Part shown: piece by piece, positions 44,487 through 52,381 of the stretch | Position numbering within the stretch: position 1 is the stretch's first letter | Layout of the letters: every line of letters begins with the position of its first letter | Source: Acidobacteriota bacterium | GTDB lineage: Bacteria; Acidobacteriota; Vicinamibacteria; Vicinamibacterales; JAKQTR01 | Length of the DNA: 64,000 bases | NCBI GenBank assembly: GCA_029562975.1 | Contig: JAKQTR010000009.1 | Span: 1 to 64,000, forward strand | Direction of reading: 5' to 3' | The notes under the pieces: generated by a model | What the model saw: only the letters and a program-made list of their open reading frames with translations | What the model was told of the DNA's origin: nothing | Database searches by the model: none | Translations under genes and position numbers: made by a program

Positions 44487-46048
44487 GCAAGGCCGGCTTC
44501 GGCGGCGCGGTCACGGCGGCGCTGGCGCTCGCGCTGGCGTTCCGCCTGGCCGGCGCCGCCGCGCGGCCGATGCACCACGACGAGGCCAACCAGGCCGTCA
44601 AGTTCGGCGAACTGCTCGAGACCGGCGACTACCGCTACGACCGGAACGACCATCATGGCCCCACGCTCTACTACCTGACGCTGCCCGCGGCGTGGGCGCG
44701 CGGCCAGGCCACGCTCGCGTCGCTCGACGAGCGCACTCTGCGCGCCGTGCCGGCGCTCTTCGGCGCCGGCCTCATCCTGCTGCTCGTACCGCTGGCGAGG
44801 GGGCTTGGGCGCCCGGCGGCGGCCGCCGCCGCGATGCTGGCGGCGGTGTCGCCGCTGCTCGTCTACTACAGCCGCTTCTACATCCAGGAATCGCTCTTCG
44901 CGTGCTTCTCGCTGGCCTGCCTGGCCGCCGTCGGCCGGTTCGCCGAGCGCCCGAGCCGCGCGGCGGCGCTCTGCGCCGGATGGTGCGCGGGCCTGGCCTA
45001 CGCCACCAAGGAGACGTCGATCCTCCTCCTGCCGGCGGTGGCGGCAGCCGCGCTCCTCGCCCGGGGATCGGCGGAGCGCGACGGCAGCGTGCAGCCCGCG
45101 CCGGCAGGAGACCGACGTGCGCGCCGCTCGGCGGCGGCGCTCGGGCTGGCCGCCGCCGCGGCCACGGCGTTCGTCTTCTTCTCGTCGATCTTCAAGTACC
45201 CCGGAGGCCTTCTCGAGTCGGTTCGGGCGTTCGGCACCTACGCCGCCCGCGGGGCGGGCGCCGGGCCGCACGTGCAGCCGTTCGGCTACTACGCGCGGAT
45301 GCTGGCGTTCTCGTCGTCGGGCGGGCTCGTCTGGAGCGAGGGCCTGATCCTCGGCCTCGCCGCCGCCGGCATGATCGCATCGTCGCGCAGGACGCCAGGG
45401 GCCGGGGCCGGCTTCTGGCCGCGCTACGTCGCGCTCTACTCGCTCATCGCGTTCCTGGCCTTCTCCGCCGTGCCCTACAAGACGCCGTGGAACGCGGTGC
45501 CGTTCCATGCCGGCTTCGTGATCATGGCCGGCGTCGGGGCCGCGGCCGTGCTCGAGTGGCTGAGGCCGCGGATGCTGAAGGCCGTTGCGCTGCTTGCCCT
45601 CGCCGCCGCCGCGGCGCAGCTTGGCGTGCAGAGCTGGCGCGCCAGCTTCACGTACTCGGCGGACCCGCGGAACCCGTACGTCTACGCCCACACCGTGCCC
45701 GACTTCCTGCGGCTGGTGCAGCGCGTGCGCGACGTGGCGGCCCGGAGCCCGGAGGGGGTGCGGACGCCCGTCAAGGTCGTTGCCGGGCCGTACGAGCAGT
45801 GGCCGCTGCCCTGGTACCTGCGCGGGATGACGCGCGTCGGGTACTGGACGCGCGCCGCCGATGCCGATCCTCTCGACGAGGCGCCCCTCATCGTGGCGTC
45901 GCAGGAGCACGCCGACGAGGTGGGCGCCGCGCTCGGCGACCGGTACGTGCAGGAGTTCTACGGACTGAGGCCCGAGGTGGTCCTGACGCTCTTCGTCGAG
46001 CGGTCCGCCTGGGACCGGCTGATCGCAGCCCGGGCCGGCGCGCCCTGA
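44483..46048 (+). CDS. Agl23-like GT-C fold membrane glycosyltransferase (TIGR03663 family)
   Basis: A 521-residue polytopic membrane protein of the GT39-related family known as flippase activity-associated protein Agl23. Its first extracytoplasmic loop reads PMHHDEANQAVKFGELLETG, in which D-E is the catalytic-metal motif of GT-C enzymes. The loop DHHGPTLYYLTLPAAW is conserved. About ten helices follow. The C-terminal soluble part holds VAGPYEQWPLPWYLRGMTRV. It probably transfers a sugar from a lipid carrier to a surface molecule. Start overlaps the preceding discoidin-like gene by four bases. Confidence 0.8.
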   Translation: MSKAGFGGAVTAALALALAFRLAGAAARPMHHDEANQAVKFGELLETGDYRYDRNDHHGPTLYYLTLPAAWARGQATLASLDERTLRAVPALFGAGLILLLVPLARGLGRPAAAAAAMLAAVSPLLVYYSRFYIQESLFACFSLACLAAVGRFAERPSRAAALCAGWCAGLAYATKETSILLLPAVAAAALLARGSAERDGSVQPAPAGDRRARRSAAALGLAAAAATAFVFFSSIFKYPGGLLESVRAFGTYAARGAGAGPHVQPFGYYARMLAFSSSGGLVWSEGLILGLAAAGMIASSRRTPGAGAGFWPRYVALYSLIAFLAFSAVPYKTPWNAVPFHAGFVIMAGVGAAAVLEWLRPRMLKAVALLALAAAAAQLGVQSWRASFTYSADPRNPYVYAHTVPDFLRLVQRVRDVAARSPEGVRTPVKVVAGPYEQWPLPWYLRGMTRVGYWTRAADADPLDEAPLIVASQEHADEVGAALGDRYVQEFYGLRPEVVLTLFVERSAWDRLIAARAGAP

Positions 46049-46068
46049 CGCGGGACGGGCGTCAACGG

Positions 46069-46074
46069 TACAAT
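46069..46074 (+). promoter_or_regulatory. -10 element TACAAT at leaderless spacing
   Basis: TACAAT is followed by seven bases and GTG at 46082. It overlaps an in-frame ATG at 46073, which argues that the GTG is the true start. Confidence 0.45.
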
Positions 46075-46081
46075 GCCGGCC

Positions 46082-47029
46082 GTGAACACGAGACGCGCCG
46101 TCCTGGCGAAGGCAAGCGCCGCCGCCGCGCTCGCCCTGTCCCTGCTCGAGGGGTGCGCGAGGCCCGCGAGGCCCGTCGCCGCGCCCGCGCCGCCGCCCGA
46201 TTCCGTCCGCGCGCCCGTGGACATCGTGGTGCAGGGCGCCGTCGACAGCGAACTGCAGCCGCTCCTGGCCGCGCTCGAGGGGCGGGAGCAGATCCAGATC
46301 GCCGCCTGGACCTTCTGGCGCGGGCGCATGGCGGGACAATCGGTCGTCGTGTCCCGCACGGAAGTCGGGCCCGTGAACGCGTCCACCGCCACGACGCTCG
46401 CCATCGTGAACTTCCGCCCCCGGCTGATCATCAACCAGGGCACTGCCGGCGCCGTCGATCCCGAACTGCGCCTCTTCGACATCGTCGCGGGCGAGGCGAC
46501 GGTGGACTACGGCGCGTTCCGGTCCGCGCATGCGGACGCCGGCGCCGGCGTCGATCTGTCGCGCTGGACGCCGATGCCGCACAGGCTGCGGCTCGACGGC
46601 GGAGAGCGGATCGCGTTCGAGCGGTTCCCCGGCGATCCGGCGGCGCTGGCCGCCGCGCTGGCCATCCCGAACCCGCGCGGGCGGGTGGTGAAGGGGGTGA
46701 TCGGGTCGGCCTTCGAGTTCAACCGCGAGGTGGATCGCTTGATCTGGGTGCACAAGACGTACGGCGCCGTGTCGGAAGACATGGAGAGCGCGTTCGCCGC
46801 GGGGACGGCGGCCGGCTTCAAGGTCCCGTTCCTCGCCGTCCGCATCATCTCCGACTCGGACCACCAGGACGTGGAGTTCCAGCCCGTCGCCGGCGAGCAC
46901 TGCGCCGCGTTCGTCGTCGAGCTCGTGAAGGCGCTGCCGGCTCCGCTCGCGGCGAACACGCCAGCAGCGGCCGCGGAAAGGAGGTGCCCGAGCGCGACAC
47001 CCGGCGCGTTGCGGACTCCTCCGGGGTGA
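46082..47029 (+). CDS. Exported nucleoside phosphorylase/MTA-SAH nucleosidase-like lipoprotein
   Basis: A 315-residue protein with a lipoprotein leader (ALALSLLEGC, lipid Cys near residue 22). It has the PNP/UDP phosphorylase fold: VDIVVQGAVDSELQPLLAAL, VVSRTEVGPVNASTATTLA, IINQGTAGAVDPELRLFDIV and the ribose-binding AVSEDMESAFAAGTA. The family cleaves adenine nucleosides such as methylthioadenosine and S-adenosylhomocysteine; an exported form suggests nucleoside scavenging. An ATG nine bases upstream is less likely because it lies within the -10 hexamer. The stop overlaps the next ATG by one base (TGATG). Confidence 0.75.
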   Translation: MNTRRAVLAKASAAAALALSLLEGCARPARPVAAPAPPPDSVRAPVDIVVQGAVDSELQPLLAALEGREQIQIAAWTFWRGRMAGQSVVVSRTEVGPVNASTATTLAIVNFRPRLIINQGTAGAVDPELRLFDIVAGEATVDYGAFRSAHADAGAGVDLSRWTPMPHRLRLDGGERIAFERFPGDPAALAAALAIPNPRGRVVKGVIGSAFEFNREVDRLIWVHKTYGAVSEDMESAFAAGTAAGFKVPFLAVRIISDSDHQDVEFQPVAGEHCAAFVVELVKALPAPLAANTPAAAAERRCPSATPGALRTPPG

Positions 47030-47808
47030 TGAGCATGGATGCCGACTCCCAGCGCAGCGTGTACGACAGCCCGCGGATGGCGGACGGGTACGCCTTCGAC
47101 CGCCCCCCGGTGCATCCCCACATCATCAAGGCCGTCGCCAGCCGCCTCGCGCACCGCGCTCCCGTCGGCCGCGCGCTGGATGTCGGGTGCGGCGCGGGCG
47201 CCTCCACGGCGGCCCTCGAGCCGGTGGCGAGGCACGCCGTCGGGCTCGAGCCCGTGCGGCGCATGCTCGCACACCGCCGGACCGTCGCCCCGCGCGCGTC
47301 GTTCGTTGTCGCCGGGGCCGAGCATCTGCCGTTCCAGGCCGGCGCGTTCGACCTCGTGACGGCCGCGGGATCGCTCAACTACGTGGATCTCCGCTTGTTC
47401 CTCCCGGAGCTCTCCCGCGTGCTCGCCCCGGGCGGCGTCACGGCCGTCTACGACTTCTCGGCGGGCCGCCGCTTCCAGGGCGATCCGGCCCTGGACCGCT
47501 GGTATGCGCGCTTCGCCGAGCGCTACCCGCCGAAGCCGGGCTACGACCTCGACGTGAGCGCAATCGAGTACGGCCCGCACGGCCTGCGCCTGGACGCCTA
47601 CGAGCAGTTCGACATCGCGGTGCCGATGAGCCTGTACGGCTACGTCCGCTACGTGATGAGCGAAACCGGCGTCGAGCTGGCGATCGAGCGCGGAGTGGCC
47701 GAATGGGAGATCCGCGGGTGGTGCGAATCCACGCTGGAGGGGGTCTTCGGCAGCGTGACGCGTGACGTGCTGTTCGAGGCCTACGTCGCCTACGTCGTGC
47801 GCGGCTGA
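47029..47808 (+). CDS. Class I SAM-dependent methyltransferase
   Basis: A 259-residue cytoplasmic methyltransferase. Motif I is ALDVGCGAGASTAAL (about residue 50). The acidic loop is VGLEPVRRML, followed by GAEHLPFQAGAFDLVTAAGS and a post-motif LSRVLAPGGVTAVYDFSAGR. It resembles ubiquinone/menaquinone biosynthesis or small-molecule methyltransferases, without a specific assignment. Its start shares one base with the nucleosidase stop, so SAM consumption and SAH breakdown would be coupled if that enzyme were cytoplasmic; its apparent lipoprotein leader argues against a direct pairing. Confidence 0.88.
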   Translation: MSMDADSQRSVYDSPRMADGYAFDRPPVHPHIIKAVASRLAHRAPVGRALDVGCGAGASTAALEPVARHAVGLEPVRRMLAHRRTVAPRASFVVAGAEHLPFQAGAFDLVTAAGSLNYVDLRLFLPELSRVLAPGGVTAVYDFSAGRRFQGDPALDRWYARFAERYPPKPGYDLDVSAIEYGPHGLRLDAYEQFDIAVPMSLYGYVRYVMSETGVELAIERGVAEWEIRGWCESTLEGVFGSVTRDVLFEAYVAYVVRG

Positions 47809-47984
47809 AGAGACCCAGGGTCCCGGAGGGCCGCACTCCGTCTGAAGGCCCCGGGGCTGCAACCGGCGCGCGCACACCCGGCCGCGCGGCCGCGGCGGCG
47901 CGCTTCGAGAAGATCCGGCGTCCGGCCGGGCCCGGTGTGTTCGCCTTCGCGGCCTTCCGTGTCCTGCGGGCGGCCCAGGCAGGC

Positions 47985-48800
47985 TTACTTGCCGCGCAGC
48001 AAGCGATAGGGATTGGTGGGCCTGGGATCCTCCCCGAAGCCCGGAACGCGGGCCGCCCAGAGCAGGCCCCGCTGCATGATGGTCCTTGCCTCCGGCACGC
48101 TGAAGTCCGCCGCCACGTGGCCCACCGACAGGTGGAACACGCGGCCCCTTCCGTACAGCTTCTTCCACGCCACCGGCATGACCGCGCCGTCGATCCACGG
48201 CGCGTGCGCGCCGCTGAAGGTCGTCGTCGCCAAGACCTCCGAGTTCGGGTCGACGAGCATGTAGTACTGCTCCGAGTGCATCCGGAAGTCCTTCAGGCCC
48301 CTGGTGATCGGATCGTCGTGGCTCACGACGTTCACCGTGTAATCGATCACCCCGCCCGGGTGGGCCGCCCACGCCCCGCCCACCATGAACTCGTACTCGG
48401 TGTTGTTGCGGAACGAGTCGCTGAGCCCGCCGTGCCAGCCGGCGAGGCCCACGCCCGACCTGACCGCGTCGAGGAGGCCCTTCTCCTGCTGGGGCGTGAT
48501 CCGGCCCATCGTGACCACCTGCACCACCAGCGACAGGCCCTTCATCTTCTCGGCGTCGAGGTACGAGTCCAGCGTGTCGGAGATCTCCACGTCGAAGCCC
48601 TGCTCGACGAGCCAGGGCGCGAAGATGCCGACCGTCTGCTTCGGCTCGTGGCCCTCCCAGCCGCCCCACACCATCAGCACTTTCGGCTTCGCGGCCGGCG
48701 CCGCGCCCTGGGCCGAAACGTGCGCCGAGGACCAGGCGAGCGCCACCGCCAGCAGCGCGAACGCCGCTGGCCGACGGGGCCCGCGCGCGAGTGTCGTCAT
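47985..48800 (-). CDS. Exported ThuA domain protein
   Basis: A 271-residue protein with a signal peptide ([20 protein letters not shown]) and a ThuA (class I glutamine amidotransferase-like) fold. Marker segments are [51 protein letters not shown], and [17 protein letters not shown]. ThuA-type proteins occur in trehalose and 3-keto-sugar utilisation. It is the second gene of an operon with the DUF1080 protein 19 bases upstream. The RBS GGGAGGG lies seven bases before the ATG. Confidence 0.88.
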   Translation of the reverse strand: MTTLARGPRRPAAFALLAVALAWSSAHVSAQGAAPAAKPKVLMVWGGWEGHEPKQTVGIFAPWLVEQGFDVEISDTLDSYLDAEKMKGLSLVVQVVTMGRITPQQEKGLLDAVRSGVGLAGWHGGLSDSFRNNTEYEFMVGGAWAAHPGGVIDYTVNVVSHDDPITRGLKDFRMHSEQYYMLVDPNSEVLATTTFSGAHAPWIDGAVMPVAWKKLYGRGRVFHLSVGHVAADFSVPEARTIMQRGLLWAARVPGFGEDPRPTNPYRLLRGK

Positions 48801-48819
48801 GGCGCGTCCCTCCCCGCTG

Positions 48820-49605
48820 CTACTGCAGGTCGCGGACCCAGATGTTGCGGAAGCGCACCGGGTGGGCGTGATCCTGCAGCCCGATCGGCAGGCGATCCGC
48901 GTGGGCCTTGTAGGGCGGCCGGGCCTTGTGGGCCGTCGGCCCGGTCAGCTGGTCGTTGTCGTGCACCAGGATGCCGTTGTGAAAGACCGTCATCCTTGCC
49001 GGCGCGGTGACCGTCCCGTCGGCGGCGAAGCGCGGCGCCCGGAAGACGATGTCGTAGGACTGCCACTCGCCGGGCCTGCGGCTGGCATTGACGAGGGGAG
49101 GGAACTGCCCGTAGATCGACGCCGCCATGCCGTCCGCGTACGTCGCGCTCTCGTACGAGTCGAGGATCTGCACCTCGTACGTGTTCATCAGGAAGACGCC
49201 GCTGTTCCCGCGGTCCTGGCTCGCGCCAACCGCCGGCGCAGGCGAGGCCCACTCGACGTGCAACTGGCAGTCGCCGAAGGCCGCCTTCGTCTGGATCGCC
49301 CCTGCGCCCTTGACGACCTCCATGTAGCCGTCACGCACCGGCCACGTGACCGGCTGGCCCTTCGCCGTCGTCCAGGCCGACAGGTCCCGGCCGTCGAAGA
49401 GCACCGTCGCGTCCGACGGCACCGGCGCCGGCGGGCCCGCCGGGCCCGGATCCACGACCGGCGGCATCGGCCGCGTCAGGTCGTGAATGGCCCACTGCTG
49501 CAGCTCGGCGGCGCGGGGGTTCGGCGGCAACTGGGCCGACACGGCGAGGCCGGCCACGGCGATGCTCACTGCGGTCGCTGCGCTGACGATGATTCCGCGT
49601 GTCAC
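48820..49605 (-). CDS. Exported DUF1080 (3-keto-disaccharide hydrolase-like) protein
   Basis: A 261-residue protein with a signal peptide and a beta-jelly-roll-type DUF1080 domain. The family start is [16 protein letters not shown], then [47 protein letters not shown] and the final [11 protein letters not shown]. The family has been linked to hydrolysis of 3-keto-glycosides. GTG start at 49605 with GGAGG four bases upstream. It leads a two-gene operon with ThuA, and a TAGAAT element lies 80 bases upstream. Confidence 0.9.
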   Translation of the reverse strand: MTRGIIVSAATAVSIAVAGLAVSAQLPPNPRAAELQQWAIHDLTRPMPPVVDPGPAGPPAPVPSDATVLFDGRDLSAWTTAKGQPVTWPVRDGYMEVVKGAGAIQTKAAFGDCQLHVEWASPAPAVGASQDRGNSGVFLMNTYEVQILDSYESATYADGMAASIYGQFPPLVNASRRPGEWQSYDIVFRAPRFAADGTVTAPARMTVFHNGILVHDNDQLTGPTAHKARPPYKAHADRLPIGLQDHAHPVRFRNIWVRDLQ

Positions 49606-49688
49606 GTGTCCTCCGTTCGCCTCGGAGCGCGCCGGCGGCCTCCCGCCCTGGCCCCTTCGGGGGCGGGGGCCTACGGCGCGTCCGGACG

Positions 49689-49694
49689 ATTCTA
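49689..49694 (-). promoter_or_regulatory. -10 element TAGAAT for the DUF1080-ThuA operon
   Basis: TAGAAT on the minus strand, about 80 bases before the GTG start at 49605. Confidence 0.45.
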
Positions 49695-49797
49695 CGGCGA
49701 ATCGGCCCGATGGCGGATCCTGGACCCTCTCCTCACCAGGCGGACTGGGGGCGGCGCGGCGGACCTCGGCCGCCGGGGCCTCCCGGCGCTCTCCGCC

Positions 49798-49846
49798 TGG
49801 CGCCCGGTTCCCGGGTTTCGGCCCCGGGCCGCCGGTTTCCGGGAGT
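49798..49846. repeat. Heptamer array (CGGTTCC/CGGGTTT type)
   Basis: Seven consecutive 7-base units: TGGCGCC, CGGTTCC, CGGGTTT, CGGCCCC, GGGCCGC, CGGTTTC and CGGGAGT. Most units begin CGG. It lies about 55 bases upstream of the GT2 start, in a divergent gap. Confidence 0.6.
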
Positions 49847-49901
49847 TGCCCCCTTCCCTCCACCTGTGTCACTGTGACGCCGAGACGGACGACGCGCTTC
49901 G

Positions 49902-50678
49902 ATGACGCCTCTGCTCGCCCTGGTCGTGCCCTGCTACAACGAGGCCGAGCGCCTTCAGCCCGGCGCGTTCCGGGAGTTCCTCGCGTCGCACGACGGCGTC
50001 CGCCTCATCTTCGTGGACGATGGGAGCCGCGACGGGACGTTCGCGCTCCAGGAGCGCATTCGGGCGGATGCGCCCGGCCGCGTGTCGATCCTCCGGATGC
50101 CGTCCAACCGGGGCAAAGGCGAGGCGGTCCGGCTGGGCATCCTGGAGGGCATCCGGTCGGGGGCCGGGATCGTGGGCTTCTGGGACGCCGACCTGGCGAC
50201 CCCTCTCGATGCCGTGGACGATTTCCTGGCGATCGCCGCCAGGCGGCCGGACCTTGAGATCCTGATTGGCTCGAGGGTGCGGCTCATGGGCCGGGACATC
50301 CGCCGCCAGCACGGGCGCCACTACCTCGGCCGCGTGTTTGCGACGGCGGTTTCCGTGAGCCTGGACCTGCCCGTGTACGACACGCAGTGCGGCGCCAAGC
50401 TGTTTCGCGTCACTGGCGAGATGGCGTCGGTGTTCGAGCGGCCTTTTCACAGCCCGTGGATCTTCGACGTCGAGGCGCTGGCGCGCTACCTGGCCTTGCC
50501 CGTCGGGCCTGGCGAACGGCCGCGCGAGTCGCGGATCTACGAGGTGGCGGTTCGGCAGTGGCACCACGTGCCCGGGTCCAAGCTGCGCTGGTTCGACTAC
50601 ATCCGGTCGTTCTTCGAGCTGGGTTTCATCCATCGGCGCTACCGCCGCCGGCCAGCGCCGCGGGGCCGGGGCTGCTGA
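49902..50678 (+). CDS. Family 2 glycosyltransferase (dolichyl-phosphate sugar synthase-like)
   Basis: A 258-residue cytoplasmic GT-A enzyme with no membrane helices. Motifs are LVVPCYNEAERL, LIFVDDGSRDGTF, GFWDADLATPLDAV (DxD-type metal site) and DTQCGAKLFRVTG, a signature close to ALG5/DPM1-type polyprenyl-phosphate sugar synthases. It would make a lipid-linked sugar donor, which an Agl23-like GT-C enzyme such as the one at 44483 could use. The RBS is poor. The C-terminus is a basic stretch that may contact the membrane. Confidence 0.88.
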   Translation: MTPLLALVVPCYNEAERLQPGAFREFLASHDGVRLIFVDDGSRDGTFALQERIRADAPGRVSILRMPSNRGKGEAVRLGILEGIRSGAGIVGFWDADLATPLDAVDDFLAIAARRPDLEILIGSRVRLMGRDIRRQHGRHYLGRVFATAVSVSLDLPVYDTQCGAKLFRVTGEMASVFERPFHSPWIFDVEALARYLALPVGPGERPRESRIYEVAVRQWHHVPGSKLRWFDYIRSFFELGFIHRRYRRRPAPRGRGC

Positions 50679-50799
50679 GCGGGGGCGGCCTGCGGCCGGG
50701 CGCCGGGGGCCCGGCGGGACGCCGGCCGGCCGCGTCGTCGCGTCTCCCAGGCGCCGGCTTCCCGTGAATTTCTTCATCCGTTCCGGAGCCGCGAACGGA

Positions 50800-50805
50800 T
50801 AGAAT
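50800..50805 (+). promoter_or_regulatory. -10 element TAGAAT for the Gfo/Idh/MocA gene
   Basis: TAGAAT with about 53 bases of leader before the RBS-preceded ATG at 50865. Confidence 0.45.
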
Positions 50806-50864
50806 CTGGCGATGATCGTGTGCGTTTCGCGCTCAAACACGCCCCCGAAGCCGGAGACAGGAAG

Positions 50865-52283
50865 ATGATCGACGAGCAGGACACCTCGAACCATGTTTCA
50901 CGGCGATCGTTCGTCGGAGGACTGGCGGCGGCCGCGGGCGTGCTGATCGTGCCGCGGCGCGTGCTGGGCGGGCCCGGGTACCAGGCGCCGAGCGACACGG
51001 TGAACGTCGCGACCGTCGGGTACGCGCACGGCATGGGCACCAGCAACACCAACGCCGTCGGCAAGGTGGCGAACGTCGTCGCGCTCTGCGACTGCGACGA
51101 GAGCGAGGCGGCGCAGCGGGCGATCGCCCGGACCAAGATCTGGGAGACCTTCCCGAAGGCCGTGCACTACAAGGACTACCGCGTCATGCTCGAGAAGCAG
51201 AAGGACATCGACGGCGTCATCGTGGCGACGCCCGATCACACGCACGCGGTGATCGCGATGGCCGCCATGCAGCTCGGCAAGCACGTCTACGTGCAGAAGC
51301 CGCTGACGCGGACCGTGTCGGAGGCCCGCGCGCTGACCGAGGCTGCGCGCCGCTACAAGGTCGTGACGCAGATGGGCAACCAGGGCCACTCCGGCGAGGG
51401 CGTGCGCCTGGTCGAGGAGTGGATCGCCGACGGCGCCATCGGCAAGGTGCACGAGGTCCACTGCTGGACGAACCGGCCGGTCTGGCCGCAGGGCATGCCG
51501 CGCCCGGCCGAGGGCCTGCCCGTCCCGCCCGGCCTCGACTGGGACCTGTTCATCGGGCCCTCGCCCATGCGGCCCTACCACACCGCGTACCACCCGTTCA
51601 GCTGGCGCGCGTGGTGGGACTTCGGCGCCGGCGCCCTCGGCGACATGGCGTGCCACGTCATGGACGCCTCGTACCAGTCGCTGAAGCTGGGCTACCCGAC
51701 GAGCGTGACCACCTACCTCGCCTACAACGTGATGGCGGTCCCGCGCGAGGGCGGCGGGACGCGCAACGAGCGGATCAAGTACGACGACAGCTTCCCGCCC
51801 GCCTGCGTCGTGCACTACACGTTCCCGGCGCGCGGCAAGAACCTCCCGGCGCTGAAGCTCCACTGGTACGACGGCGGGCTCCAGCCCGAGCGGCCGGAAG
51901 AGCTCGAGATCGATCGCAGGCTGCCCGAAAGCGGGACGATCTTCGTCGGCGAGAAGGGCAAGCTCATGTGCGAGACGTACTCGGAGAGCCCGCGCCTGAT
52001 TCCCGAGCGCCGCATGCAGGCGTACAAGCGCCCGAAGAAGACGATCCCCCGGGTCGTCGGCAGCCATGAGCAGAACTGGATCGAGGCGATCCAGGGCAAG
52101 ACCAGGGCGACGTCGAACTTCGACTACTCCGGCCCCTTCACCGAGACGGTGCTCCTCGGCAACGTCGCGGCGAAGTTCCCCGGCCAGAAGCTGCTGTGGG
52201 ACGGCAGGGCGCTGAGGTTCACGAACTCCGAGGAGGCCAACGCGGCCATCCAGCACCAGTACCGCGAGGGCTGGAGCCTGTAG
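50865..52283 (+). CDS. Tat-exported Gfo/Idh/MocA family oxidoreductase
   Basis: A 472-residue exported dehydrogenase. The leader VSRRSFVGGLAAAAGVLIVP is a Tat signal. The Rossmann region VNVATVGYAHGMG is divergent but the active-site motif VYVQKPLTRTV (Gln in place of the usual Glu) and VATPDHTH are present. The segment DFGAGALGDMACHVMDASYQ supplies the D-x-x-x-H pair. Homologues are abundant in Planctomycetes and Acidobacteria. The ATG at 50865 is preceded by AGGAAG. A 14-bp hairpin separates it from the convergent M14 gene. Confidence 0.9.
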   Translation: MIDEQDTSNHVSRRSFVGGLAAAAGVLIVPRRVLGGPGYQAPSDTVNVATVGYAHGMGTSNTNAVGKVANVVALCDCDESEAAQRAIARTKIWETFPKAVHYKDYRVMLEKQKDIDGVIVATPDHTHAVIAMAAMQLGKHVYVQKPLTRTVSEARALTEAARRYKVVTQMGNQGHSGEGVRLVEEWIADGAIGKVHEVHCWTNRPVWPQGMPRPAEGLPVPPGLDWDLFIGPSPMRPYHTAYHPFSWRAWWDFGAGALGDMACHVMDASYQSLKLGYPTSVTTYLAYNVMAVPREGGGTRNERIKYDDSFPPACVVHYTFPARGKNLPALKLHWYDGGLQPERPEELEIDRRLPESGTIFVGEKGKLMCETYSESPRLIPERRMQAYKRPKKTIPRVVGSHEQNWIEAIQGKTRATSNFDYSGPFTETVLLGNVAAKFPGQKLLWDGRALRFTNSEEANAAIQHQYREGWSL

Positions 52284-52309
52284 GCTCGTCTCGGGCGGCG
52301 ACACCGGAA

Positions 52310-52347
52310 GGGCCGGGCCCGGCATCCTGCGACGCCGGGCCCGGCCC
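52310..52347. terminator. Bidirectional hairpin between convergent genes
   Basis: A perfect 14-bp stem (52310-52323 with 52334-52347) and a 10-base loop lie 26 bases after one stop and 34 before the other. It can end both transcripts. There is no T-tract on either side. Confidence 0.55.
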
Positions 52348-52381
52348 CTGCGCTCGTTCCTCCCGCGGCGATCCTCCGCCG

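Larger units (their letters stand above)
49606..49901. other. Divergent intergenic region with promoter and heptamer array
   Basis: About 296 bases between the DUF1080 and GT2 genes. It holds a minus-strand TAGAAT (49689-49694) and a plus-strand heptamer array (49798-49846). No gene was seen; an open minus-strand extension of the DUF1080 frame has atypical composition. Confidence 0.5.

Noticed and set aside
47809-47984. tRNA or small RNA gene in a convergent gap
   Set aside because: No cloverleaf, T-loop or other known RNA motif was found; only GC-rich partial hairpins.
49606-49872. Longer N-terminus for the DUF1080 protein
   Set aside because: The GTG at 49605 has an RBS and begins a signal peptide. 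The extension is Gly/Pro/Arg-rich and includes the TAGAAT promoter candidate.
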